Positions 9,994 through 21,190 of a stretch of DNA of 64,000 nucleotides are shown piece by piece. How positions within the stretch are numbered: position 1 is the first letter of the stretch; each line of letters opens with the position of its first letter. The stretch comes from Scedosporium boydii (taxonomy: Eukaryota; Ascomycota; Sordariomycetes; Microascales; Microascaceae), in contig NJFT01000024.1 in NCBI GenBank assembly GCA_002221725.1, positions 1 through 64,000 of the forward strand, written 5' to 3'. Both the position numbers and the translations under genes were made by a program. Below the pieces are notes generated by a model. That model was given only the letters and a program-made list of their open reading frames with translations. It did not search any database and was not told the origin of the DNA.

Positions 9994-12984
9994 TACTTCG
10001 TACGTGAGAAGGCATAACAAGTATACGTGAGCGTACATTGAGGAATATGAAGATCTACGGAAGGATTGTGTGTGTTTGCATTGTGTTTGCAGGTACCGGT
10101 CTACGAAGACAGGGAAAGAGGGGGAGTCTGGGAGAGAGGCAGCCTGGGCGTGGGGAAAAAGAGGGAACGCGAAGGCAAAAAAAGCGCAGGCTGGTACGGA
10201 GTACGGTCGAGCTAACGGAGGCTGCAGCCACCGATGTTGACATCGGGAATGCTTCATTGGATGTGCTCCGGGCTGCAGCTCCAAGTACTTGGCAAGTGGG
10301 ATGCAGACGACATTGATGCGGTCCAGGGTCAGACATGCGGGTTCCGAGGGATGTCATGGATGCCGGGAAGTCAGTTGAGGGTATTAATTCTGCTCGCTTA
10401 TAGATGTGAGAGCGTAGGTAAGAGTGAGGCCGTCTTCCCGTATTGTCGACTGACCGTTTCGACGGGCTTGCGAGTCATGAGTAGGCAATGACACTGATGA
10501 CGGTGATGATGGCGATGGCGATGATGATGATGTCGTGCCAGTCTACAGGCCCCCAACATGCCCGTTTAGGCCTACTTCTGCTTGATACGATCTCGTGGCG
10601 GTTGACTCTCCCTTCGTATCCAGGGGCAAGAAAAAAAGTTTGTCCAAGATATCCTCGATCTGTCAATTGATCTATTGTCCTCTGCACTACCACTCCCTCG
10701 TAGGTATTGTTGGATGCACTTGTAAATGAGGTCGAAGCAAGGATATCGGCAGAGATTGGATCGACAAGGGTCGTGGAATGGCTCGCATTCGGTCCAACCT
10801 CTCCAACATGACATCCTGTCTGATCTGATGCTACGTTAAAGATGATCATGTTCATCCGTCCGAGTCCAAGCACTCCATGGCCCTTCTGAATTGGAAAGGT
10901 TACATCGAGTGCGGCCGACAAGGATACCGTATCGAGGTAAGCACGCAGTTGAAGATAATACTACAAGTCGAGCCAGGCGATAGAGACAGAGCGGCCAGGC
11001 GGTCAACCGGTCAAACCCACGTTTTCGAATAGGAATCCTCGAATCTCATCACACACTTTATCAGTTTTCCTGGGTCTGGGTCGTCTTTCTCGGCTTTGGA
11101 TGCTCAGTCCCCGCATTACCGGCTTGCGTCACCCACCATCGTGCGATGCCATGCTTCGACGAGTTTTGTTCACTACAACTCTGCGATGTGCACTTTTGAG
11201 GTCGTCGATGCATCAAGGAATAAGTAATACTGGAAATGTAGAAATACCAGAAAGACTAGAAACCCCGGAGTCGAAGTCCAACAGTATCAATCTACTTCGT
11301 ACAGGTCCGCTGCCTGTTCCCGTCCCGCGGACAGATTTCCTGGTTACGGTAGACGTAACGACGGTGATAATAATATAAAAATAATCATAATAATATACAC
11401 GACTTCGTACAGTCCCCGCTTCGGAGAAGATATTTTTGGATTATGGTTCATTACACTTTGCTCTCCCGTGGAACGATTGCCGTGCTCCGTTCTCCGTTCT
11501 CCCCTCTTCTCGTCTCCTCTCCAGCGTGCCACTGCAACCCCGAAATCCGAGAGCAGGACTGAGATTCCCGATCCGGTCATACAAACATTCATGCTTGTTC
11601 AATCCTCGGCATCCAATATATCCATCCGCCAGGCTTGCCCCAGGCCGCCTCCTCCTCTCTCAACCCTCCCCTCAAGCATCCGGCCCCGCTTGTTCGATCA
11701 GACCATGGGTCTTCGCAGGGCCTTCGCAGCCACTGATCAGGTGAGAGTCGAAGACTAGGGAATCCCGATCATTTAAGGCTGCAGGTGCATTGCAAACATC
11801 TCGTCTTCCTCCCTTCGCAGGCGACGAGATCACAATAAGGGGAAATTAATATTGGTCTATTCATTCCTCAGCCTGGACTTGGACTCGTACGAAGGACACC
11901 TTTGCTCTCTCCAATATCCGACGCCGCTTGGGCCAGGCCAGACCTTTTGAGCAACCTCAACTGACTCGATACTCGCCGTCGTCTGCCCCAACGTAAAGAA
12001 ACACCGACTAATAAGATCGCATCGCCAAAACTGGCCGATGCGTCCCATGTTAGTGTCGCTAGATAAATTGTAAATTCCCAAGTCCGCATGGCTTGTAATC
12101 CGGGCGCCTCGGGGGAGTGGGCGATGCCCAACTTCGACGCAGTCTTCTAGTCCTTCAACATGAGAAAAGCCTTGCGAGCTTCCAATTCTTCCCTGTATGC
12201 CCGTCCATCGCCGGAGTCAGATTCGAGTTATCGAGGAGGGGTTGGGGAAAACGCCCCAACAGTGACAATGCTTTGGAGACGCAGCCTGACCAGCCATGCC
12301 GACCACGCCATGTGTGTGCCATCATCACCAGGGTATGATTGGCTTCATCCGACAGGGATCTCTACCTTAACCATCCTCCGCTTCTTACTTCTTTCTTTCT
12401 TCTTGCTGGCAGCCTGGCACTGGGCCATTGAATGACAACACATCGCCCCCTCGTTCGTCAACCAACAGAAACCCCGAATCCATATTGATTGAAACCCTCA
12501 GCTCGTCCGCCAAAGAGCGGGGTTCCGTCATCTCGGGTCGATTCGATTCCAAACTACTTCGCACTTTGCTTCTGCCGTCTCCCGCCTTACCCTTCGTGCT
12601 CACTGCCTCCCACCTCCCACCTCCCACGTCTCGCTTCTCGCCTTACCTCGTACACCCAATTTACTTACTTCGTAATTCTTTCTGCACTTTTCACTTTCGG
12701 TATTCCCAAGAGAATGGCGTCAGGCTCGTCTGAGTGCCACCGACTGCGACTGCGGCTGACGCTCCGACGCCTCGTATTGGCATCCTCCCTTCCCTCTACA
12801 CCATCTTTTTTTTCCAACTAGTACTTGTAAATGCCCTTCCTCCCAGATCCGGCACTTAAACTCTGTAGGGTCCCTGTCCAACCCCGACCGGGAGGAATGT
12901 CCAAAAGTGGACTCGTTGACCCTGTCCGGAGTACTGATATGCACCCACCATGCTTGCATGCTCACGCACCAGTGTTACTTCGTA
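9994..12984. repeat. Four dispersed copies of the TACTTCGTA 9-mer
   Basis: Exact copies start at 9994, 11293, 12666 and 12976, with a one-base variant (GACTTCGTA) at 11401. All lie in the divergent spacer. A random 9-mer is expected about once per 130 kb per strand. Confidence 0.85.
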
Positions 12985-13579
12985 GCTCTCTTTCGTAGCC
13001 GCCGAGCAAAAAAAAGGCCCACGCACTCCGCCCATCCCTTCGTCGCCCCCTCACTCCCCCCCCGGTTTCCCCCTCCCCCCTCCCTTCACGAGGATGACCG
13101 TTGGTGGCTCTTGTGCATGTCGTAGGGCCTGGCCGATTCGATCCGCAAGGAGCTTGGCATACTCGCGCTGCTAGCCCAGAACGGTATGAACTACGATTTA
13201 TGCTCAGCCTTATAGCAGCACTTTAGTTTTTATGTTCTTTTCCACACACACCCTCCTTGCCCTTTAGGTGGATCGGTTTTCTTTACCCGGCCTCATATTA
13301 TTAGTTGCTGATCTAGTCTGGTTTCTCGTCGTGCCATGTGGCAAAGCCGACTTCCAGGGTAAGAATTCCTTTCTCGACTTTTCGTTGCTCAGAAGCGTGG
13401 GCTCGAGAAAGGACAAGACTGGCGGACGTGCGTCTTTGGGTATCATTCCAATGATTCCCCCGCGTGTCTCTGTGTCCCACGTCTTGATGTGCCGTCTGTT
13501 CTTTGTCCATTTCGACCCACGTTGACGCTATCGATCGTTGCCACGGCGGTTTGCCCGGGCTTCTGTAATATTCTCACTC

Positions 13580-13601
13580 TTTTTTTTTTTTTTTTTTTTT
13601 T
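13580..13601. repeat. T22 homopolymer upstream of the Kelch gene
   Basis: An uninterrupted T run ends about 74 bases before the Kelch start codon, in a pyrimidine-rich leader. Poly(dA:dT) tracts like this commonly disfavour nucleosomes in fungal promoters; that role here is inference. Confidence 0.7.
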
Positions 13602-13674
13602 CCCCTTTTGCCGACTACTCGGGTGCTGGAGTTGCCCCTCCGCCTTTTGGGACCCGGAAATTACGCCGCAAAAA

Positions 13675-15700
13675 ATGCAACTTCGGCAACTGTGGGTATC
13701 GGTCCTTGGCCTCTTGGCCGACCCGGTCCGTGGTCAGTATTCCGGATGGGACGAGGGCCAGGTTAACAGCTCCATGTGCATATGGAGACTACCTCGCGGT
13801 AAGACTTTGAGATGTCATCCCGTTCAAACTCGACCCCTATAATGGACAGCCCATTGACTTTTTGACCGTCAAGTGATTACGCTGAGAGACACCGTCTATC
13901 TCGATGGAGGTAGTATAATGTGGTTCCAGGGGATGGACACAGGCGAATACAAAAGAATAGAAGATGGTGAGCACATACTTGCACCCCAGAAGCTTTACCA
14001 TCTCCGGCTTCAATGCTAACCACCAATCGAATCGGTGCTGTTATCACACACAGACAACCCCAAAGGCCTCGTCCTCACTCTAAACCTCACAAAACCCTTC
14101 AGCCTCTCCCAAAACCTCACCCAACTCTTCAACACCCTCCCCAAAGCATCCACATCCGCCTCCACCCCCAACTACGTCGACGGCGACCTCCTCGGCAACG
14201 ACGCCCAATTCTTCACCTACGGCGGGCTCACCACCAAATCAGACGCCTTCCCGGACCCTGACGCCGACGACGTCCTCGAGTACCAAGCCTATCCTTACAA
14301 CAGCAACGACGCTCCCTCCTTCACCGCGGGATTTATCAATGAGAAGCTCCCCGCCGATGTGACGAGGTATCTAGCCTACGGTGCGGGCGTGAGCGCGCCG
14401 TCGGAGAATAAAGCGTGGTATTTCTCCGGTTTGCGCTCGCCTTCCTCCGGGGTCATTTATGGATCTTTTTCTATTGAGGCGGCTGTTCCTAGTAACATTT
14501 CGGATAAGTTGATTACTTTGACGTTTGATTCCCAGGCGCAGAATATCGAAAAGTGGGAGAATACTACGCTGCCTGACTCAGTGGCCGGGAGGGCGAGTGC
14601 GTCGGGAGTGTTTGTGCCTGTTGGGAAGAATGGTATTTTGGTTTTTGTTGGAGGCGTCACGTTTCCTGAGTTTGCTTCGAGGAGGCACAAGTCTGAGAAT
14701 CCGGCTGCACTGGTATGTTAAGCTGAGGTTTCTTTTTCTCTCCTCCCCTCCCTCTTCCTTCCATGCCGGTGTGCCAAGCTTTGGGGATTAATACTACGAG
14801 GACGACTAACACTCATGTTCTTGACGCCAGGCTTCCGAGAGCCAAGCTTTCATCAAGAGTATTGACGTCTACGACATCGGGAGCAACAAATGGTACAAAC
14901 AAGAAACCTCCTCCTCACAAACCCCCCCAGTAACGGCCCAAGGCTGCGCCGTCGTCCAAAAAGCCAAAGACCTCTCCAGCTTCAACATCTACTACTACGG
15001 CGGCTACACGGCCGAGGACCAAGTGAGCAACTTCAGCGACGACGTCTGGATCCTCTCCCTCCCCAGCTTCAAATGGATCAAGGCTAAGGCTGGCACGGAA
15101 GCCCACGCCCGCGCCGGCCACAGGTGCGTAGCACCTTACCCGGACCAGATGATGGTTTTCGGGGGCTTCACGCCGAAGCCTGGCACGGCGAGGGATTGTC
15201 TCCAGGGCGGCGTTATCCAGCTGTTTAATTTGACGAGCGTGGAGTGGTTGGACTCGTACAGTCCGGCGACTTTTGGGGAGTACGGCGTCCCCGAGGTGGT
15301 GCAGAAGGAGATTGGGGGAAACTTCCAGGGCGGAGCCACTGCCAAGAGTCCTGCTGCGTCCGGAGGCTGGGGAGACGAAGGCCTCAAGAGCCTCTTTGAG
15401 ACTGCTTACCCTACTGAGCGGATCAAGACCTGGTATCCGTATGCGCTTGTCGAGCCGTCGTCGCGGCCGGGTGTTGGCATAGGAGACGGTAGTGGCGGCG
15501 GCAAGGGCAAGGGTGGGCTGCCGGGATGGGTGGCCCCCACCCTCGGGGCTGTTCTTGGGTTGATAGCCGTGGTTATTGTTGCTATTGGCATTATCATTTG
15601 GAGGAGGCGTAAGATTCTACGGGCTGGGTCGAGACCTGGATCGGTGGTTGGGTCGGGAACAAAATGGTATGGGTTTGAGAAGTACCGGAGGCCTTCATAA
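13675..15700 (+). CDS. Secreted Kelch-repeat protein with a single C-terminal membrane span
   Basis: Four exons (13675-13798, 13874-13966, 14054-14712, 14831-15700; introns 75, 87 and 118 nt) give 581 residues. A signal peptide ends near residue 20 (VRG-Q). Exon 2 carries the conserved start of this fungal family (RDTVYLDGG). Kelch-type blades follow, with paired Gly (YYYGGY, MVFGGF) before a W or Y some residues later. After a Gly/Lys linker there is one transmembrane helix (about 524-548) with a basic stop-transfer RRRK and a 30-residue cytoplasmic tail. Family members form extracellular beta-propellers that bind partners or, in some cases, carry oxidase activity. No copper-oxidase motif was seen, so a surface binding or sensing role is inferred. 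The start codon follows the T22 tract and gives the only signal peptide. Confidence 0.88.
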
Positions 15701-15981
15701 GTGGGCATTGATGTATTTGTTGTTGGAGTTACGAAATGATTTATGACTTAGTTGGTATAATACCCTTTCCAAATTGAAATCCATTTTTCCTCCGAATCAG
15801 AGTGTCATCTCGCCTTAACATCTTGCTATATCCTCCCGTAAGCTAGGGCGCTTAGTGGAAGAGTTCAATGTTGTTGATCCTGGTGTACACTTCTTTCTTC
15901 CGTACACATACATCAGATATGCTAAAGCCCATTTTATAAGACCATCTACAACCGCGGCTCCTTCAAGCCAGTGCCATCTAG

Positions 15982-17058
15982 TCAAGCAGACGCAGCCGCC
16001 TTCTGACTCAAAACCTCCTTCACAACCTTGATAACATCCGCATGCACGGCAGCAGGCGCCGCAACAACGCCCTTATTCTCAGCAAGCGTCCTCCCAATGC
16101 CAAAGTTCAAAGGCTTCCCCTGCACATCAGTAACCTCTCCTCCCGCCTCCCTAACAATGAGATATCCAGCCGCATGATCCCAAATCTTCTCCTGGTATGT
16201 CGCGCTAACGGGCAACCTCAAGTAGATATCACCAGCGCCACGCGCAATACTAGCATACTTCGCCTGGCTATCCATGCGCACGCTAGGCGCCGTGATGCCG
16301 AGCTTCTGCGAAATGAGAGCTTGCTCGTCATGTGCCGAGTGTCCCGCCTCGACCGACTCGCAGAAGCTCGCCTTCGACATGTCCGCCAGGGGACGCATGG
16401 AAATGGCCTTGCCCTCGGCGAGCGCTCCGGTCCCTAGCGGGCGGGAGGTCGCGCCGCGGCCCTTGACGGCGGAGAAGATGACGCCGTGGCCGGAATCGGT
16501 CTGGTTGAAGCCAATGTCGGCCGTGAGCGGGGCGCTGTCGTCGACGGGGAGGTTAGGGCAGCCGAGGACGCCGACTTGGACCTCTCCGTCGACCATGAGG
16601 CCGAGACAGACGGCATACTGGCCGCCACGGAGGAAGCCCTTGGTGCCGTCGATGGGGTCGATGCACCAGATCCTACCCTTAGCGCCTCCCTTGCTACCGC
16701 CCAGATCAATAAACCGCAACATGTCGTCCTCGGACTTGATAGGGCCCCCAATGACGTCCTCGGCCTTGTCATCATCGAGCTTCGTCCCCTTGACAAAGTC
16801 CCAAATCTGGGCCCTCAGCACCGCATTGTCGCGCAGGAGGCTGGACTCCTCCTCGGCGACGATCTCGTCGTCGGGGAAGTTGGCGTGGAGGGCGGAGATG
16901 ATGAGGGCTTGGGCGCCGAAGTCGCCGATTGTCACGGGGGACTTGTCGGATTTGTCGACGGAGCCTTTGGCTTTTTGGTGGAAGACTTGCTTGGTGAGGA
17001 TGGTGGCGCGTTGGACGGCGAGTTGGGCGACGAGGAGCTCTTTTGCGAAGTCGGCCAT
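15982..17058 (-). CDS. 3'(2'),5'-bisphosphate nucleotidase (Hal2/Met22 type)
   Basis: The single exon gives 358 residues from ATG 17058, the length of yeast Hal2 (357). The enzyme removes a phosphate from 3'-phosphoadenosine 5'-phosphate, a product of sulfate assimilation, and is Mg2+-dependent and lithium/sodium-sensitive. Visible motifs of the inositol-phosphatase superfamily are an EEE metal-binding run at 69-71, DPIDGT at 134-139, and WDHAAGYLIVREAGG near the C-terminus. The chosen ATG sits in CCACCATGG, an excellent fungal context. The frame remains open a further 97 codons upstream to an ATG at 17349 in poor context (see findings). It converges with the Kelch gene, 281 bp between stop codons. 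Confidence 0.95.
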   Translation of the reverse strand: MADFAKELLVAQLAVQRATILTKQVFHQKAKGSVDKSDKSPVTIGDFGAQALIISALHANFPDDEIVAEEESSLLRDNAVLRAQIWDFVKGTKLDDDKAEDVIGGPIKSEDDMLRFIDLGGSKGGAKGRIWCIDPIDGTKGFLRGGQYAVCLGLMVDGEVQVGVLGCPNLPVDDSAPLTADIGFNQTDSGHGVIFSAVKGRGATSRPLGTGALAEGKAISMRPLADMSKASFCESVEAGHSAHDEQALISQKLGITAPSVRMDSQAKYASIARGAGDIYLRLPVSATYQEKIWDHAAGYLIVREAGGEVTDVQGKPLNFGIGRTLAENKGVVAAPAAVHADVIKVVKEVLSQKAAASA

Positions 17059-18184
17059 GGTGGAGGTGGAGTGGAGTGGGAGGATGGATTGGGATTGGAG
17101 TTGGGAGAGGGACTTGGAATTAGACCGGGACCGAGGATGAGGGAGATGAAGTATGGGAGGTCTGTAAGATGTTTCGGCGGAACACCGTGGGGAAGGTCGA
17201 TATTTAGTTGACGTTGAGGTAAAACTTGCCCCGCGGCGGGGTACAACAAGAAATACTTGTGCCTGAGTTTGGGTTCGCGGCGCAATTGAGGCTCGAACAA
17301 CTCCAGAAACGAGGGTCATTGATGAACCCAATCGACTGGGCATTGACATCGGCCGCTTGGAACATCCATATCCAGGGGAGATGGGGAGGACCGGTCAACT
17401 CCCCAAGTTACCGTCTGTCAATCTGGATAATGCTCCATGTCAACCCCACATCACTTGTATGAGCCGTCAACCAATTTATGCTGCAGCGATGTGCGGAAGC
17501 AGACGAGAGATTTGATGACGACAACTGAAGACAGGCAGAATTAATAATCGTTTCAATTTGATCTGTTCTGTTTCCAAACGGAACATTGAAGCTCTATTTG
17601 GCACTCATTGTCCGGTCTCGACCTGAATTAAGTATAATTGATGATTACAATTACCCTTTGTGATCAATTGATCAATGTCTCTGCTCTTCCCAACAACATT
17701 CGTCCGAAAGATCGCGTCTACAAAGGTACTACAAAATACCTCAACAAGCTGGCAATCTCAGTAACCCTCGGCAAGCCCTTGAAAGGAACAGAAGAATAAT
17801 TATAAGAAACGAAGATGCAACTCTCCAGTGCTTCTAAGACTAAATTCAAGATGATTTCTTTTTTACAGATATCCTGATTGCTTCCAACTGGCATTGTTAC
17901 ATGCTCTTCCTCGAGACTCGTCGTTTCAACAAGACTTGCAATTAAGGATAGAGATCCAAGTTGGCCTACCTCTCCACCAAGCGCTTCCATCCCCGAGATC
18001 ATCGTCAAATGAAAATTTGAAACTGGCTCTAGTTTTATATATATATATATATGGAGATGGAGACACATATGCCCTGTGCTACCAGGAAAACCCAAATGCA
18101 CCCCTCTCTAAATCGCTAAAAACAACAAAAAACGAACCACAAGTATATACAAAATGTCGCACCCGCCCAGCCAACTACCTCCCA
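17059..18184. other. Spacer with promoter of the Hal2-type gene and 3' flank of the hydrolase
   Basis: No independent gene is supported. Bases 17059-17349 are either 5' leader or an alternative N-terminal extension of the nucleotidase. A short (TA)n run lies at 18036-18052. Bases 18060-18184 are probably the 3' untranslated region of the downstream hydrolase. Confidence 0.6.
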
Positions 18185-19998
18185 TCATATCTGCATCGCC
18201 ATCGTCTCCTCCATCTCCTTCCTCATAATCTCATTAAACTCATCAGCGTTATCGAGGTAGAGATGGTGTCCCGCCTTCGACACCACCAGGACGCTCGCAC
18301 GTCCGTTTTCCCTCCTCTTCTCCTCGTCCGTGCCGTGGAGCAGCGCCTTGATCCTGGCCTCCTTGAGCTTCTGCTCGGCCGCGAAACCACCCGCCACATC
18401 CATCCAGTCATTCTCGCCGTAGAGCATGATGATGGGGATGCCAGTCTCGCGGATGATCTCCGTCTCCGTCTGCGATATTACCATGCGGCCTACCATGTGG
18501 ATCTTGTTGACGACGGGGTCTCGCGCGTACGCGCCGGGAGCGAGGAGGTGGGGGAGGGCATACTCGCCGCTTCCCCTTTGGCGGAAGATGGAAAACGTAT
18601 AGTCGTGGAGGGCCTGCGCCTCCTCGGGTGGGAGGTGGTTGAATCGGCGGGAAGACCAACCAGATACGAATCGTGGTCCTAGGGGCCCGGTCATTCGTAC
18701 GAGGGTGAACGGTGAGAAGTTGGCGTCCCAGAGCCAGACAAACCACGGCGGGAGCTTTCGAGCCGGTGCGTTTGTTGTTGTTGTAGATGTTTGAGAAGTT
18801 ACACTGGGAGCTCTCTTGTTGTCGGATTGGTTAATCTTGGCGTGGCCTTGGGTAACAGTTTCTTGATCTTCCGTAAACTCGGCGGCCATTGTAGACTCGT
18901 TAGGCTCGGGGAGCTTGTCGCTGACGGCGTAGGGATTTTCGGGTATACCGGCCGGAGAGGCTAAGATTAGCTTCTTTAGGCGGCCGGGGTATTTTAATGC
19001 ATATGCGACCGCGAGGTAACCGCCGAGGGAATGGCCCATAAGTGTAAACCTTTCGATCTTACGTTGTATCCTCCATTCCTCCAACGCGTCGATAAACCAG
19101 GATTCTGCTTCTGTGACCCTTTCTTTGGGATCGGATGCACGAATCTTGAAAGGAGGTCGAGCCTATATGGGGGTGGTCAGCGAATCGTTGCGTGAGATGA
19201 GGATTTACACTCTTCTCGCCACCCCGCCAAAAGAGGGAAAAAAAGAGGAGAAAAAGAGCGCAACATACAGAGTTGCCCATGCCGAGCAAGTCCAGGGAGT
19301 ATAACCTCCATCCAGGTATCCGGGTCAAAGGCTCATAGTTCTTGTAGAAAAACCCAAGCCCCGCTCCGTAACCATGGACCATTACCAAGGTTTCCTTGAC
19401 CTCCTCGCCCACACGCTCGACCGAGTACTCGTTCAACGCCCTATTCTTGCCCGACAGCTGAACCAGTTCCGTCTTCCACACTCGTGTTCCAAAGGGGTCG
19501 AATATATCTCCGTTTCCGGCGCCGGTGGCGAAGAATTCCGAGGCTTCTCGAAGGTAAGGAATGAAGGAGAGGACGTTTCGTTCGGCGGCAAGCGGGGCGG
19601 TGCTATTCCACTATTACATGAAGTGGGAGATTAGTCTTTGTTGGGCTTCGAATATTCGACCAACAGTAAATTGCGCGCTCAAGTCGAGGGAAACCAACCC
19701 ATTGATATGCCGCGTCCTTGTATCCCATCGGGAAGAGGGGTCCGATGGCGGATCGCCGAGTCCCAACTGGGGGGCCCGGTTGTTCGGGGGCGACCTGCGA
19801 TTCCGAATCGGCGGCCATGGTCGTCTTGGTCCTGTATCTCAAAGGATGCTTGGGGTTGTTGGGGTTTGGATTCCGATTGCGACTATTGTCGTCGAGGGAA
19901 AGTCTGCTAGGTGACGGTGAGGGGTTTGGAGCGCTCGCAGAAGAGTAGTATGCCCTTGAGCCGAGGAGAAGAACCGATGTTGCTTGCAGTTTGAGCAT
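18185..19998 (-). CDS. Alpha/beta hydrolase of the ABHD4/5-Cld1 family (probable mitochondrial lipase)
   Basis: Three exons (19699-19998, 19269-19610, 18185-19162) with phase-0 introns of 88 and 106 nt give 539 residues. The family hallmark QWW lies across the first junction. The fold shows the oxyanion motif HGYGAG, a DLLGMGNS strand, the nucleophile elbow GHSLGG with Ser259, and a C-terminal HHLYLD that matches the H-x4-D acyltransferase/hydrolase motif. The nucleophile is present, unlike mammalian ABHD5. Yeast Cld1 deacylates cardiolipin in mitochondria so it can be remodelled. The N-terminus (LKLQATSVLLLGSRAYYSSA) looks like a mitochondrial presequence. An internal ATG near residue 61 (TTMAADSES) could give a shorter form. 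Substrate not certain: another phospholipid or N-acyl phospholipid is possible. Confidence 0.88.
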
Positions 19999-21190
19999 AC
20001 CGCACGAAGGAGAGGCGGCTTGGGGTGAGGGTGTCCCGGGCTCTTATCAGATTCGCGATGCGTCCGTTGAAACCCGGCATTGCCGGGTCGGGTCGACTTT
20101 CCTGTTGGTAGGTAGGCACCAGAACCGCGTAATGAAACAAAGAAACCTTATTAGGTGACGTGGAGGGGCGGACTTTACTGTTTCCCAGAAAGGGTCCGAG
20201 AGACCGGACTTAAGGGTTCCAAGTTCAGGCAAGGGAGGGAACAATGAGATGGAGGGATGCCATGGTGGGTTTGAGGGTTCCTCCGACTCCGGGCGAATTA
20301 ACCGAAGCTTCTCCCAGCCAAACCCCACCAACAAAAACTTCAGGGAAGTGTCGGATCTGCGGCTGAAGTGGGAGGGTGGGAGGTACAACATACAACGTAC
20401 AAACAAGGTCCAACCAGCGATCAGAGAATCATGTGGTCCCTGGGGCGGATTTTACTGTGTACACTGTATGTTGTACACTATCAAGACGCTGTTGCCATCG
20501 TCGAAGTGACTTGGAGTGGTTCGATGTACGTAATCTCGACCTTGCAGATTTAACAGGAAGAGGACATTGGAGGAAGCGCTACTCTGAATTCTGACTTTGT
20601 TGGTTTGACCAAATTGCTTCTCTGGAGCTGAGATTCTCGAATCTGTTGAAGTAAACTTAACTCGATTCTACACTAGCGTAGAATCCGGCATTGCTCTCAA
20701 CCTATTCCCTTAGTTCGGCATCATATCCCCAAAAGCCACCAACGTTTTTCGATCTGAGCACGCTCAAGCCACATGGGATCCACATCGCGTGGCCCTGGAG
20801 TGTGACCTCAACTAGGTCGTCAAGTCAGACCAGGCCAGGCACTGTGGGCAATCACAAGCAAAACCAAACTTCTTGCGACAACACACATCAACAATTCTCC
20901 TCCCATACCGGCGGCGGCCGAGCTCGAGACCAGCCTTTACGAAGTAGCGCTCGACATAATGACGTCCTCGTGTCGGACATAGGTCTCGTCGGACAACGAA
21001 GCATCTTTGAGCATCGGACAGCTTGCCTATCAAGCTGTCCAATCGACCCATTTTGTTGACGGCTTACTCGATTCCCCTCTACCTTTTGATCATTCCGCTA
21101 TTTAGGAAATAATTGATTCGCAGAACGGGGTTGCGTCCGCCGTGCAGCCCCTAGTCCCTTTCAACCCATTAAGCCCGAAAACTCTCAATC
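19999..21190. other. Divergent promoter region between the Cld1-like and Spo7 genes
   Basis: The 1.2-kb spacer must hold both promoters. It includes a 19-nt imperfect inverted repeat (20383-20401 with 20458-20476) and one TACGAAGTA copy at 20938. No gene seen. Confidence 0.65.
20383..20476. repeat. Imperfect inverted repeat, 19-nt arms, 56-nt loop
   Basis: The left arm 20383-20401 (GTACAACATACA then ACGTACA) pairs with the right arm 20458-20476 at 17 of 19 positions. It could form a cruciform or be the remnant of a small inverted-repeat element. Confidence 0.7.

Larger units (their letters stand above)
9526..13674. other. Long divergent intergenic region (4.1 kb)
   Basis: This spacer separates the minus-strand wall-protein gene from the plus-strand Kelch gene, so it should hold both promoters. 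It carries four exact copies of the TACTTCGTA 9-mer (9994, 11293, 12666, 12976), one TACGGAGTA variant (10195) and a T22 tract. A 148-codon minus-strand frame (10475-10921) lacks an ATG at its start and was not called. Confidence 0.6.

Noticed and set aside
10475..10921. 148-codon minus-strand frame ending in a hydrophobic segment
   Set aside because: It begins at a TTG codon; the first ATG is well inside, no upstream exon could be found, and the terminal Ile/Ala-rich stretch derives from a GAT/GGC simple repeat.
16274..17211. Long plus-strand ORFs opposite the Hal2-type gene
   Set aside because: Antisense shadows; the minus strand carries clear catalytic motifs.
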